Shown here in pieces: positions 25,266 to 34,189 of a stretch of DNA of 64,000 nucleotides. The position numbers and the translations under genes were made by a program. Source of the stretch: Pseudocitrobacter sp913778145 (lineage in GTDB: Bacteria; Pseudomonadota; Gammaproteobacteria; Enterobacterales; Enterobacteriaceae); the NCBI GenBank assembly GCA_035726825.1, contig JALNTX010000007.1, forward strand, positions 124,001 through 188,000, given 5' to 3'. How positions within the stretch are numbered: the first letter of the stretch is position 1; every line of letters begins with the position of its first letter. The notes beneath the pieces were generated by a model. It did not search any database, was not told the DNA's origin, and worked only from the letters and a program-made list of their open reading frames with translations.

Positions 25266-26762
25266 ATGTTACATTTGTTTGCAGGCCTGGATTTACATAC
25301 CGGGCTTTTGTTGGTACTTGCTCTGATTTTTGTCCTGTTCTACGAAGCGATTAACGGCTTCCATGACACGGCAAACGCAGTGGCAACCGTGATTTATACT
25401 CGCGCTATGCGATCGCAGCTTGCGGTTGCCATGGCGGCTATCTTTAACTTTTTCGGCGTTCTGCTGGGCGGCCTGAGCGTAGCCTATGCCATCGTGCATA
25501 TGTTACCGACGGATCTCCTGTTGAATGTCAGTTCGGCGCACGGCCTCGCCATGGTCTTCTCCATGTTGTTGGCTGCGATTATCTGGAACCTCGGCACCTG
25601 GTATTTTGGTCTGCCAGCATCCAGTTCCCACACGCTGATTGGCGCGATTATCGGTATTGGTTTAACCAATGCGCTGATGACCGGCACATCGGTGGTGGAT
25701 GCGCTTAACATCCCGAAAGTGTTAAATATTTTTGCTTCCCTCATTGTGTCACCGATTGTCGGCCTGGTCTTCGCAGGTGGTCTGGTGTTCCTGCTGCGTC
25801 GCTACTGGAGCGGTACGAAAAAACGTGCGCGTATCCACCTGACGCCAGCAGAGCGTGAAAAGAAAGACGGTAAGAAAAAGCCGCCATTCTGGACACGTAT
25901 CGCCCTGATCCTCTCGGCTATCGGCGTTGCGTTCTCTCACGGCGCGAACGACGGTCAGAAAGGCATTGGTCTGATCATGCTGGTACTGATTGGCGTGGCT
26001 CCGGCAGGGTTCGTGGTCAACATGAACGCGTCTGGCTACGAAATCACCCGTACCCGCGATGCTATCAATAACGTTGAAGTCTTCTATCAGCAGCATCCTG
26101 CGTTGCTGAAAAAAGTCACCGGCGTTGACCAAATCATTCCTGAGCCTGACACCGCTATCACGCCTTCCGGCGAGCTGCACTGTCATCCGGCGAACTCTCT
26201 CTATGCGTTAACCCGCGTGAAGAACATGCTGGCGGATATCGAGACCTACGACAAACTGAGCGTCGAGCAGCGTAGTCAGCTGCGTCGCATCATGCTGTGT
26301 ATCTCTGATACCACCGACAAAGTCGCTAAGCTGCCGGAAGTGAGCGCTGACGATCAGCGTCTGCTGAAGAAACTGAAAGGCGATATGCTCAACACCATCG
26401 AGTACGCGCCAATCTGGATTATCATGGCGGTCGCGCTGGCGTTGGGTTGCGGTACGATGATTGGCTGGCGTCGCGTGGCGACCACCATCGGTGAGAAAAT
26501 CGGTAAGAAAGGCATGACTTACGCACAGGGTATGGCGGCGCAGATGACCTCTGCGGTATCCATCGGCCTGGCGAGTTATACCGGGATGCCGGTATCCACC
26601 ACCCACGTTCTCTCCTCCTCCGTGGCGGGTACGATGATCGTGGACGGCGGCGGTCTGCAACGTAAAACGGTCACCAACATCCTGATGGCCTGGGTCTTCA
26701 CGCTTCCGGCGTCGATCCTGCTGTCAGGCGGGTTGTACTGGCTGGCTCTGAAGATTATCTAA
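25266..26762 (+). CDS. pitA: Low-affinity phosphate (metal-phosphate) transporter PitA
   Basis: A 498-residue PiT-family symporter that takes up phosphate as neutral divalent-metal-phosphate with protons, and so also imports zinc. The duplicated PiT signatures GFHDTANAVATVIYT (about 31-45) and SHGANDGQKGIG (about 224-235) are intact. Ten or so membrane segments flank a central cytoplasmic loop (about 255-375), which is the least conserved part. It is monocistronic, followed by a strong terminator. Confidence 0.96.
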   Translation: MLHLFAGLDLHTGLLLVLALIFVLFYEAINGFHDTANAVATVIYTRAMRSQLAVAMAAIFNFFGVLLGGLSVAYAIVHMLPTDLLLNVSSAHGLAMVFSMLLAAIIWNLGTWYFGLPASSSHTLIGAIIGIGLTNALMTGTSVVDALNIPKVLNIFASLIVSPIVGLVFAGGLVFLLRRYWSGTKKRARIHLTPAEREKKDGKKKPPFWTRIALILSAIGVAFSHGANDGQKGIGLIMLVLIGVAPAGFVVNMNASGYEITRTRDAINNVEVFYQQHPALLKKVTGVDQIIPEPDTAITPSGELHCHPANSLYALTRVKNMLADIETYDKLSVEQRSQLRRIMLCISDTTDKVAKLPEVSADDQRLLKKLKGDMLNTIEYAPIWIIMAVALALGCGTMIGWRRVATTIGEKIGKKGMTYAQGMAAQMTSAVSIGLASYTGMPVSTTHVLSSSVAGTMIVDGGGLQRKTVTNILMAWVFTLPASILLSGGLYWLALKII

Positions 26763-26775
26763 TCTTCAGGCAGAC

Positions 26776-26812
26776 AAAAAAGACGGGTCAGGAAACTGGC
26801 CCGTCTTTTTTT
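26776..26812. terminator. Bidirectional terminator between pitA and uspB
   Basis: AAAAAAGACGGG pairs with CCCGTCTTTTTTT around a 12-base loop. A/T tracts on both sides make it work for rightward pitA and leftward uspB. Confidence 0.9.
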
Positions 26813-26823
26813 ATGTTGAAAGA

Positions 26824-27159
26824 TTAATGCCAGAGCGCCAGTGCAATCAGGCTTACCACCACTAATCCACACAACGAACTGGTCAAAATGAACTGGCGGC
26901 GTACGCGCTCACAGCGGCGAATAAACTCGTCGTCATGATGGTCGCGATAACGCTGACCGTAAATGTACCAAACCAGCCTCACCTGCTTGCTGGGTTGGCC
27001 ATGTGAGGTAAAAAACCCACCACCATCAACATATTGATAGAGCAAGGGATCGCAACCACGCAGCACCACTAGCAATGCACGCAACGACGAGAAATAGCGT
27101 GCCATATTCACCACACAGACGACACACAGGGCCCAAAACAGCGCGATTGTGCTGATCAT
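26824..27159 (-). CDS. uspB: Universal stress protein B
   Basis: A 111-residue inner membrane protein, same length as in E. coli, with hydrophobic segments at each end (about 2-22 and 88-109) and a basic, aromatic-rich middle (VWYIYGQRYRDHHDDEFIRRCERVRRQF). In E. coli it is sigma-S dependent and affects ethanol tolerance in stationary phase. It is divergent from uspA. Confidence 0.95.
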   Translation of the reverse strand: MISTIALFWALCVVCVVNMARYFSSLRALLVVLRGCDPLLYQYVDGGGFFTSHGQPSKQVRLVWYIYGQRYRDHHDDEFIRRCERVRRQFILTSSLCGLVVVSLIALALWH

Positions 27160-27584
27160 ACCTCCTCCCCGGCGACCCGCCCAAAGGAGACACCTCCCGG
27201 GCTACCGCACCCCAATTACTCATAGCTCCAGACAGCTCAGTGAAAAAGGTGAGAATCCGATCACGTTTATTTGCCCGACCGGCTCATTAAATAGTGTAGG
27301 AGATTAGTGAAATTTTTTACCACAACCTTAAGCGTTATCAATACGAGTGTTGCGAAAAATTTGTTTAACAAATTGGTGATCGCGTCGCATTGACGCGCAG
27401 ACCCGGTCGCTATAATGTAGAAATATCTTCTACAATGAGGTCTTTAAGATTATTACAAGGCCTGATTGGCATCCACGGATGCAGCAGAATTTAGGCAGGG
27501 CTAAACCCCCGCGCAATCGACTTGCAGGACGCGGGCGACTTAACGCCCATTGGTCATCGACAACTTTATGGAAGGAGTAACACC
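27160..27584. other. uspB-uspA divergent regulatory region
   Basis: A 425-base gap with the uspA promoter at 27390-27416 and an untranslated leader of about 160 bases. The segment 27230-27360 is AT-rich and probably carries the uspB promoter. No gene is seen. Confidence 0.55.
27390..27416 (+). promoter_or_regulatory. uspA sigma-70 promoter
   Basis: -35 TTGACG (27390-27395) and a perfect -10 TATAAT (27411-27416) with a short 15-base spacer; reading the -35 as CATTGA (27388-27393) gives 17. It gives a long leader before uspA. Confidence 0.7.
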
Positions 27585-28022
27585 ATGGCTTACAAACACA
27601 TTCTTATCGCGGTAGACCTGTCACCAGAAAGCAAAGTGCTGGTTGAGAAAGCCGTATCTATGGCACGCCCTTACAACGCGAAAGTTTCCCTGATTCATGT
27701 TGATGTGAATTACTCCGATCTCTATACCGGCCTTATCGATGTAAATCTGGGCGATATGCAGAAACGCATTTCGGAAGAGACGCACCACGCGCTGTCTGAG
27801 CTGTCCACCAATGCGGGTTACCCGATTACTGAAACCCTGAGCGGCAGCGGCGATCTGGGTCAAGTGCTGGTCGACGCCATCAAGAAATACGATATGGACC
27901 TGGTGGTTTGCGGTCATCATCAGGACTTCTGGAGCAAGCTGATGTCTTCTGCGCGTCAGCTGATCAACACCGTTCACGTCGATATGTTGATCGTTCCGCT
28001 GCGCGACGAAGAAGAGGAGTAA
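27585..28022 (+). CDS. uspA: Universal stress protein A
   Basis: A 145-residue cytoplasmic stress protein, nearly identical to E. coli UspA (144). It begins MAYKHILIAVDLSPESKVLV, with the UspA-type alpha/beta fold. The family C-terminal residues HHQDFWSKLMSSARQLINTV lack the G-2x-G-9x-G(S/T) ATP site, as expected for the non-ATP-binding UspA class. The ATG at 27585 has a strong GGAAGGAG site; an upstream in-frame ATG at 27522 is not used. Confidence 0.97.
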   Translation: MAYKHILIAVDLSPESKVLVEKAVSMARPYNAKVSLIHVDVNYSDLYTGLIDVNLGDMQKRISEETHHALSELSTNAGYPITETLSGSGDLGQVLVDAIKKYDMDLVVCGHHQDFWSKLMSSARQLINTVHVDMLIVPLRDEEEE

Positions 28023-28044
28023 TCGCCTCTCGCGCATAATGACA

Positions 28045-28068
28045 ACGCCCGCTTTTGCGGGCGTTTTG
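28045..28068 (+). terminator. uspA terminator
   Basis: A 9-bp perfect stem AACGCCCGC/GCGGGCGTT with a TTTT loop and a trailing T run. Confidence 0.92.
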
Positions 28069-28078
28069 TTAAATACGT

Positions 28079-28111
28079 TGGCCTGATAAGCGCAGCGCCA
28101 TCAGGCAATTC
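28079..28111. repeat. Single REP unit
   Basis: GGCCTGATAAGCGCAGCGCC...ATCAGGCAA is a single REP unit between the convergent genes uspA and the Rrf2 regulator. Confidence 0.8.
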
Positions 28112-28113
28112 AG

Positions 28114-28617
28114 CTACGCTTTGCGCGCGGCAATCCAGTCCTGCACCTCGATAACAAATTCATCCGGCGCTTTGCGGTACATCTTGCGGGCAAGGTCGAG
28201 GATCGTGTGCTGAGCCAGCGCCTCTTCCATCCGTTGCTGTGCCATATCCATTACCGAGCGCACGCCGCAGATACCTTCACACGCCCACTGTGGCGGGTTT
28301 TCATCAAACACCGCCAGCCGTTGGCGAATCTCGCGGCATTCAAAGATGCGTTTCTCACCGTCGATGGCAACAGCTACGTCTTTCACCGTGATGTGCTCCG
28401 CCGGTTTAGCCAGTTGAAAACCGCCGCCCTTCCCTTCAATGCTCCGCACCAGCCCGGCTTTTGACAGGCGGGTGAAGATTTTGGCGAGGTAGTCATAAGG
28501 CACGCTTTGCAGCTCAGCAATTTCGCGCACGCTCATGTCACGGGCGTCGCCCTTACTGTCTACCATGCACATCAGGCTATGGATGCCGTACTCAACCCCG
28601 GAACTGTAAAATGCCAT
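28114..28617 (-). CDS. Rrf2-family transcriptional regulator
   Basis: A 167-residue Rrf2 (IscR/NsrR-type) regulator. The winged helix covers about 8-70 (SVREIAELQSVPYDYLAKIFTRLSKAGLVRSIEGKGGGFQLAKP). Three cysteines, Cys94, Cys113 and Cys117 (FECREI and WACEGICG), could hold an iron-sulfur cluster, though the spacing differs from IscR. It is divergent from an NADH dehydrogenase-like gene, so it probably senses redox or NO stress and controls that gene. In E. coli this slot holds dtpB. Confidence 0.9.
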   Translation of the reverse strand: MAFYSSGVEYGIHSLMCMVDSKGDARDMSVREIAELQSVPYDYLAKIFTRLSKAGLVRSIEGKGGGFQLAKPAEHITVKDVAVAIDGEKRIFECREIRQRLAVFDENPPQWACEGICGVRSVMDMAQQRMEEALAQHTILDLARKMYRKAPDEFVIEVQDWIAARKA

Positions 28618-28635
28618 GCTTTAATCTCAGCCAAT

Positions 28636-28650
28636 ATAACTCTGAGTTAT
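28636..28650. promoter_or_regulatory. Candidate operator of the Rrf2 regulator
   Basis: A perfect 15-base palindrome ATAACTC-T-GAGTTAT lies 19 bases upstream of the Rrf2 start, in the divergent promoter region. Its size and position suit an autoregulatory site. Confidence 0.5.
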
Positions 28651-28836
28651 TGTAGCGATTTTGCCCTTTGCGATCCATATATCGCGTTGAGGCATCCCGA
28701 GCCAGAAAAAATAAAAATCTATTTATCAATGCCATAGCCATTAACCTTCCACAACATTCTTTTTTCGCATTGCCTTTTCAAACTACGACCAATAAAATCC
28801 GAGTCAATTAATCAGCGTTAACAGAGTGAATAAGCG

Positions 28837-30039
28837 ATGCGTAAACAAATTCTGATCGTAGGTGCCGGCTTTGCCGGGATGTGGGCAGCCCTGAGCGCGG
28901 CGCGTCTGGCAGACAAATACAACAGCCAGGCGATTGATATTACAGTAATTGCTCCGCAGCCAGAGCTGCGCGTGCGTCCACGTTTTTATGAAAGTCACGT
29001 TGAAACGCTGGTTTCCCCGCTGATGCCGCTGTTCGACGTCACCGGCGTGACATTCCTGCGCGGTACCGTATCGGATATTCACACCGACTCGCGGAGCGTG
29101 AGCTGGAAAGATGCCGATGGCGACATGCATCAGCACTCCTACGACCGTCTGGTTCTGGCGAGCGGCAGCCACGTAAACCGTTCATTTGTCTCAGGTGTCG
29201 CAGAGCATGCGTTCGATCTCGATCAACTGGAAAGCGCGGCCGTTTTAGAAAAACATCTGCAATCTCTGGCCTCTCAATCTGAAAGCGACGCGCGTAACAC
29301 GGTCGTCGTCTGCGGCGGTGGGTTCACCGGTATTGAAATGGCGATGGAGTTACCAGGCCGTCTGCGCGACATTCTTGGCTCAAATGCTAAGACCAGAGTA
29401 GTCGTAGTTGAACGCGGCCCACAACCAGGCTCACGTTACAGTGAAGAAATGCGTAATGTGGTGATTGATGCTTCAAACGAGCTGGGCGTCGAATGGATAG
29501 TGAATGCCGAAGTCGAATCGGTGGATGCCGCAGGCGTCACGCTGAAAGACGGGCAGCGAATTGCCTCTTCAACCGTTATCTGGACCGTGGGTGTCCAGGC
29601 AAGCGACCTGACGGCACAAATTGATGCGCCGCGCGATCGCCAGGGGCGTCTGCATGTTGATGTGAACCTTCGGGTCGAAGGCCATGACGATATTTACGCC
29701 ACCGGCGACGTGGCTTATGCAGCAACGGATGATAAAGGTAACCACGCGCTGATGACCTGCCAGCATGCGATTCTGCTGGGCAAATTCGCCGGGAATAACG
29801 CCGCCGCCAGCCTGCTGGGCGTCGAGCCGTCGCCGTATCGCCAGGAGATGTACGTCACCTGTCTGGACCTTGGTGCGTGGGGTGCGGTGTATACCGAAGG
29901 TTGGGATCAGCAGGTAAAACTGACGCGCGAAGAAGCGAAGAAGCTGAAGGTGTCGATCGTGAGCGAGCTGATTTACCCGCCGAAAGCGGAGAAAACAGCG
30001 GCGTTTGAGATGGCGGATCCGTACGCGCCGTTTGTGTAG
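28837..30039 (+). CDS. NAD(P)/FAD-dependent oxidoreductase, type II NADH dehydrogenase-like
   Basis: A 400-residue two-dinucleotide-fold flavoprotein. The FAD motif is IVGAGFAGMWAAL at about 6-18, the NADH motif VVCGGGFTGIEMAME at about 165-179, and the second FAD contact DIYATGDVAYA at about 286-296. This is the NDH-2/Pyr_redox_2 layout, but it lacks an obvious membrane-anchoring C-terminal helix and a CxxC disulfide, so it is not a thioredoxin reductase. It is divergent from the Rrf2 gene. The physiological acceptor is unknown. Confidence 0.88.
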   Translation: MRKQILIVGAGFAGMWAALSAARLADKYNSQAIDITVIAPQPELRVRPRFYESHVETLVSPLMPLFDVTGVTFLRGTVSDIHTDSRSVSWKDADGDMHQHSYDRLVLASGSHVNRSFVSGVAEHAFDLDQLESAAVLEKHLQSLASQSESDARNTVVVCGGGFTGIEMAMELPGRLRDILGSNAKTRVVVVERGPQPGSRYSEEMRNVVIDASNELGVEWIVNAEVESVDAAGVTLKDGQRIASSTVIWTVGVQASDLTAQIDAPRDRQGRLHVDVNLRVEGHDDIYATGDVAYAATDDKGNHALMTCQHAILLGKFAGNNAAASLLGVEPSPYRQEMYVTCLDLGAWGAVYTEGWDQQVKLTREEAKKLKVSIVSELIYPPKAEKTAAFEMADPYAPFV

Positions 30040-30152
30040 GGGCCCCTCACCCCGGCCCTCTCCCACAGGGAGAGGGAGAAAACCGCACAACCTTAACCAT
30101 TGGCACAATCGGTTCCCTCTCCCTGTGGGAGAGGGTTAGGGTGAGGGGGCCC
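30040..30152. repeat. Paired long palindromic repeat, copy 1
   Basis: Two hairpins, each with arms CCCTCTCCC and GGGAGAGGG, in inverted orientation and separated by about 30 bases (GAAAACCGCACAA...TTGGCACAATCGG). The outer ends are CCCCTCACCC and GGGTGAGGGG, so the whole 112-base unit can also fold on itself. It sits between convergent genes. Confidence 0.85.
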
Positions 30153-30166
30153 AGGCCGCACCGCCC

Positions 30167-30919
30167 TTACTCCGCCGTCCCCGCATAAATATCAAACCGA
30201 TGACCTTTCGTGACCACCGCATTGGTCGTCGGCACATCCGCGAGCGGCGGCGCATAGTCTGGCCGCTTCACTACCACCCGTTTCGTCGCCAGCAGTCGTG
30301 CAGGCGCCAGCAATCCATCTGCATCTAAATCCGGCCCCACCAGCGACTGAAACACGCGCATCTCTTTCTTCACCAGCGCGCTTTTCTGCTTATGTGGGAA
30401 CATCGGGTCAAGGTACACCACTTGCGGGCGCGGGGTGATATCCGCAAGCGTTGTCAGGCTGGAGGCGTGGATCAGCTGTAACCGTTCCTGCAACCAGCCA
30501 CCAATTTCCGCATCGGCATAGCCGCGCGCCAGGCCATCGTCGAGCAGCGCGGCAACCACCGGGTTACGCTCCAGCATTCGTACATGGCAGCCGACCGAGG
30601 CCAGCACAAAGGCATCGCGCCCCAGCCCCGCTGTGGCGTCAACCACGTCCGGCAAATAGCTGCCCTTAATGCCGACGGCTTTCGCCACTGCTTCACCGCG
30701 ACCGCCGCCAAATTTGCGGCGGTGCGCCATCGCCCCGCCGACAAAATCGACAAAGATGCCGCCAAGCTTTGGCTCATCACGTTTGCGCAGTTCAAGATGC
30801 TCCGGCGTTAACACCAGCGCCATCGGGTTATCTTCATCGTGCTCCAGCCCCCAGCGGGCGGCAAGAACAGATAAGGCGCCGTCTCCGGCGCCCGTTTCAT
30901 CAAGTAAACAGATTTTCAC
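30167..30919 (-). CDS. rsmJ: 16S rRNA m2G1516 methyltransferase RsmJ
   Basis: SAM-dependent methyltransferase for G1516 of 16S rRNA. The GTG start at 30919 (VKICLLDETG) gives 250 residues, the E. coli length. A longer frame to 31024 reads into prlC. Motif I is VVDATAGLGRDAFVLASVG (about 107-125) and motif IV DPMFPHK. It lies 7 bases after prlC, forming a two-gene operon. Confidence 0.95.
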   Translation of the reverse strand: MKICLLDETGAGDGALSVLAARWGLEHDEDNPMALVLTPEHLELRKRDEPKLGGIFVDFVGGAMAHRRKFGGGRGEAVAKAVGIKGSYLPDVVDATAGLGRDAFVLASVGCHVRMLERNPVVAALLDDGLARGYADAEIGGWLQERLQLIHASSLTTLADITPRPQVVYLDPMFPHKQKSALVKKEMRVFQSLVGPDLDADGLLAPARLLATKRVVVKRPDYAPPLADVPTTNAVVTKGHRFDIYAGTAE

Positions 30920-30926
30920 TGACTGA

Positions 30927-32969
30927 TTAGCCTTTGATCCCGTAGTGCTCCAGCATCGCATCGAGCTGCGGTTCGCGGCCACGGAAGCGTTTGAACAGCG
31001 CCATTGGTTCTTCAGAACCGCCACGAGTCAGGATGTTATCGAGGAAAGACTGCCCGGTATCGCGGTTGAAAATCCCTTCTTCTTCGAAGCGAGAGAAGGC
31101 ATCTGCCGCCAGCACATCGGCCCACAGATAGCTGTAGTAACCCGCCGCATAACCACCGGCAAAGATATGGCTGAAAGCGTGCGGGAAGCGGCCCCAGGAC
31201 GGAGTCGGCACGACAGCGACCAGTTTCTTGATTTCCGCCAGGGTTTCGAGGATTTTCGCGCCCTGCTGCGGGTTAAATTCCGCATGCAGACGGAAATCGA
31301 ACAGGCCGAACTCCAACTGACGCAGGATAAACAGCGCCGCCTGGTAGTTCTTCGCCGCCAGCATTTTATCCAGCAGTTCTTTCGGCAACGGTTCGCCGGT
31401 TTCGTAGTGGCCGGAGATAAACGCCAGCGCGTCCGGCTCCCAGCACCAGTTTTCCATAAACTGGCTCGGCAATTCGACCGCATCCCACGGCACGCCGTTG
31501 ATCCCGGAAACGCCCGCGGTTTCGATGCGGGTCAGCATGTGATGCAGGCCGTGACCGAATTCGTGGAACAGGGTGATCACTTCATCGTGCGTAAACAGCG
31601 CCGGTTTGCCGTTGACCGGACGGTTGAAGTTACAGGTCAGGTAGGCGACCGGTTTTTGCAGTGAGCCATCGAGCTTGCGCATCTGGCCGACGCAGTCGTC
31701 CATCCACGCCCCGCCGCGTTTGTGTTCACGCGCGTACAGGTCAAGGTAGAAGCTCCCGCGCAGTTCGTTGTTTTCGTCATACAGCTCGAAGAAGCGCACT
31801 TCCGGGCTCCAGACGTCAACATCTTTGCGCTCTTTGGCGGTAATGCCATAAATGCGTTTTACCACTTCAAACAGGCCGTTAACGGCTTTGTTTTCCGGGA
31901 AGTACGGGCGCAGTTGCTCATCGCTGATGCTGTAAAGGTGCTGTTTCTGTTTTTCGCTGTAGTAGGCGATATCCCACGGTTGCAGCTCATCAACGCCGAA
32001 TTCGGCTTTCGCGAAGGCACGCAGTTGCGCCAGCTCTTTTTCACCCTGCGGGCGCGCGCGTTTGGCGAGGTCGGTTAAGAATTCCAGCACCTGCTGCGGG
32101 TTTTCCGCCATTTTGGTGGCGAGTGATTTAAAGGCGTAGCTTTCGAAGCCCAGCAGCTGTGCCAGCTCGTGACGCAGGGCGAGGATTTCCGCCATCACCG
32201 GGCTGTTATCCCATTTACCGGCATTCGGGCCTTGATCGGAGGCGCGGGTGCTATAAGCGCGGTACATCTCTTCGCGCAGCGCCTGATTGTCGCAATAGGT
32301 CATCACCGGCAGATAGCTTGGGATATCCAGCGTCAGCAGGTAGCCGTCCAGCTCTTTGGCTTCGGCCTGCGCTTTGGCGGCGGCCAGCGCGCTTTCCGGC
32401 ATGCCGGAGAGTTCCGCTTCGTCGCTCACCTGTTTCGTCCAGCCCATGGTGGCATCGAGTACGTTGTTGCTATAGATGTTGCCCAGCTCAGACAGGCGCG
32501 TCGCAATTTCGCCGTAGCGCTGCTGTTTCTCTTTCGGTAGTCCGATACCGGACAATTCAAAATCACGCAGCGCGTTATCGACCGCTTTTTTCTGCGCCGT
32601 AGAGAGCGTGGCGTAATTATCGCCGTCGCGCAGGTCGCGATACGCTTTATACAGCCCTTCATGCTGGCCGACCCAGGTGCTGTATTCCGACAGCAGCGGC
32701 AGCGTTTGCTCGTAGGCTTCGCGCAGTTCCGGGCTATTTTTCACCGAATTCAGGTGGCTGACCGGCGAGAAAATACGCCCCAGCACATCGTCCACTTCTG
32801 CCAGTGGCTGGCATAAATTTTCCCAGGAGTACGGCGCGCCCTGTGCTACCACGCGTTCCACATTTTCACGGCAGTCGTTCAGCGCTTTGGTGACGGCGGG
32901 AACAACATGCTCAGGCTTGATTGCGGAAAACGGCGGCAGTTCGAAGGGAGTCAGTAATGGATTCGTCAT
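30927..32969 (-). CDS. prlC: Oligopeptidase A
   Basis: Cytoplasmic M3 zinc metallopeptidase that degrades signal peptides and short oligopeptides. It has 680 residues from ATG 32969 (MTNPLLTPFELPPF), the E. coli length. The zinc motif HEFGHGLHH is at about 470, with the downstream glutamate ligand in the SQFMENWCWEP region. It is first gene of prlC-rsmJ, behind a sigma-32-like promoter, in agreement with its heat-shock induction in E. coli. Confidence 0.97.
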   Translation of the reverse strand: MTNPLLTPFELPPFSAIKPEHVVPAVTKALNDCRENVERVVAQGAPYSWENLCQPLAEVDDVLGRIFSPVSHLNSVKNSPELREAYEQTLPLLSEYSTWVGQHEGLYKAYRDLRDGDNYATLSTAQKKAVDNALRDFELSGIGLPKEKQQRYGEIATRLSELGNIYSNNVLDATMGWTKQVSDEAELSGMPESALAAAKAQAEAKELDGYLLTLDIPSYLPVMTYCDNQALREEMYRAYSTRASDQGPNAGKWDNSPVMAEILALRHELAQLLGFESYAFKSLATKMAENPQQVLEFLTDLAKRARPQGEKELAQLRAFAKAEFGVDELQPWDIAYYSEKQKQHLYSISDEQLRPYFPENKAVNGLFEVVKRIYGITAKERKDVDVWSPEVRFFELYDENNELRGSFYLDLYAREHKRGGAWMDDCVGQMRKLDGSLQKPVAYLTCNFNRPVNGKPALFTHDEVITLFHEFGHGLHHMLTRIETAGVSGINGVPWDAVELPSQFMENWCWEPDALAFISGHYETGEPLPKELLDKMLAAKNYQAALFILRQLEFGLFDFRLHAEFNPQQGAKILETLAEIKKLVAVVPTPSWGRFPHAFSHIFAGGYAAGYYSYLWADVLAADAFSRFEEEGIFNRDTGQSFLDNILTRGGSEEPMALFKRFRGREPQLDAMLEHYGIKG

Positions 32970-33014
32970 ATGCACAGTCCTGGTTAAAAAGGGGAAACAA
33001 ACGCGTATGCGCGT

Positions 33015-33092
33015 TGTTGTCGGGTGGCGGCTACGCCTTACCTGACCTACGTCTGTAGATCGGGTAAGACGCATTAGCGTCGCCATCCGCCA
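33015..33092. repeat. REP pair upstream of prlC
   Basis: Facing degenerate REP units TGTCGGGTGGCGGCTACGCC...TACCTGACCTAC and GTAGATCGGGTAAGACGCAT...CGCCATCCGCC. They lie inside the prlC leader, which is less usual than a position between convergent genes. Confidence 0.75.
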
Positions 33093-33105
33093 TGTAATGT
33101 ATGTA

Positions 33106-33135
33106 GCATGGGGTTAAGTGTAGTGAATTTCAATG
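33106..33135 (-). promoter_or_regulatory. Sigma-32-like promoter of prlC-rsmJ
   Basis: Reading leftward: CATTGAAA (33135-33128), a 14-base spacer, then CCCCATGC (33113-33106). The heat-shock consensus is CTTGAAA-N11-16-CCCCATNT. It would give a leader of about 130 bases that includes the REP pair. Confidence 0.7.
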
Positions 33136-33245
33136 ATAAGCGTTGCGCTTTCGCGGCGGAGACGACTTTTCGGTATACTGTGCGGATAGGCTTTTTTGTT
33201 GCCCGGTAACGGGCCCATGTTTTACTTAGCGGAACCCCTTTACCC

Positions 33246-34088
33246 ATGCTCAGTTATCGCCACAGCTTTCACGCTGGCAACCACGCCGACGTCCTTAAAC
33301 ACACCGTTCAGAGCCTGATCATCGAATCACTCAAAGAGAAAGAGAAACCGTTTCTCTATCTGGACACCCATGCGGGCGCGGGCCGTTACCAGTTAAGCAG
33401 CGAGCATGCCGAACGTACCGGTGAATATCTGGAAGGTATTGCCCGCATCTGGCAACAGGACGATCTGCCTGCCGAACTGGAGCCATACATTGGCGTTGTG
33501 GAGCACTTTAACCGCAGCGGCCAGCTGCGCTACTACCCAGGCTCACCGCTGATTGCGCGACAGCAGCTGCGTGAGCAAGACAGCCTGATGATGACCGAAC
33601 TGCACCCGAGCGATTTCCCGCTACTGCGTTCCGAATTCCAGAAAGACGATCGTGCGCGTGTGGAAAAAGCCGATGGTTATCAGCAACTCAAATCCAAGCT
33701 GCCGCCGGTTTCCCGTCGTGGCCTGATCCTCATCGACCCGCCGTATGAAATCAAAACCGATTATCAGGCGGTGGTTACGGGCATTCACGAAGGTTATAAG
33801 CGCTTTGCGACAGGTACCTATGCGTTGTGGTATCCGGTCGTCCTGCGTGCGCAAATCAAACGCATGATTAAAGACCTGGAAGCCACCGGCATCCGCAAAA
33901 TCCTGCAAATCGAGCTGGCGGTGCGCCCGGACAGCGATCAGCGCGGCATGACCGCGTCCGGCATGATTGTGATTAACCCGCCGTGGAAGCTGGAACAGCA
34001 GATGAACAGCGTGCTGCCGTGGCTGCACAGCAAGCTGGTGCCGAACGGTATCGGCCACACCACAGTAAGCTGGATCGTGCCGGAGTAA
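33246..34088 (+). CDS. rlmJ: 23S rRNA m6A2030 methyltransferase RlmJ
   Basis: Methylates A2030 of 23S rRNA with SAM. The 280 residues are the E. coli length. It begins MLSYRHSFHAGNHADVLKHTV, the family N-terminus; LDTHAGAGRY is the SAM-binding loop (about 40-49) and IDPPYE is motif IV (about 163-168). It is divergent from prlC and directly upstream of gor, about 100 bases apart. Confidence 0.96.
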   Translation: MLSYRHSFHAGNHADVLKHTVQSLIIESLKEKEKPFLYLDTHAGAGRYQLSSEHAERTGEYLEGIARIWQQDDLPAELEPYIGVVEHFNRSGQLRYYPGSPLIARQQLREQDSLMMTELHPSDFPLLRSEFQKDDRARVEKADGYQQLKSKLPPVSRRGLILIDPPYEIKTDYQAVVTGIHEGYKRFATGTYALWYPVVLRAQIKRMIKDLEATGIRKILQIELAVRPDSDQRGMTASGMIVINPPWKLEQQMNSVLPWLHSKLVPNGIGHTTVSWIVPE

Positions 34089-34189
34089 TTGCAGACATAG
34101 CCAGAACCTATCAGTTCCAGGTATACAATCGCGGATCTTTGGCGACGGGCGTAGCGCCCTCGCCTGACAATGAACAGGAAGGAGCGGTC

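Noticed and set aside
30040..30152. An ERIC element
   Set aside because: Size is similar (~112 bp) but the sequence lacks the ERIC core and matches the CCCTCTCCC repeat family instead.
30945..31664. A 239-codon rightward frame opposite prlC
   Set aside because: Antisense of the conserved peptidase with no supporting start signals.
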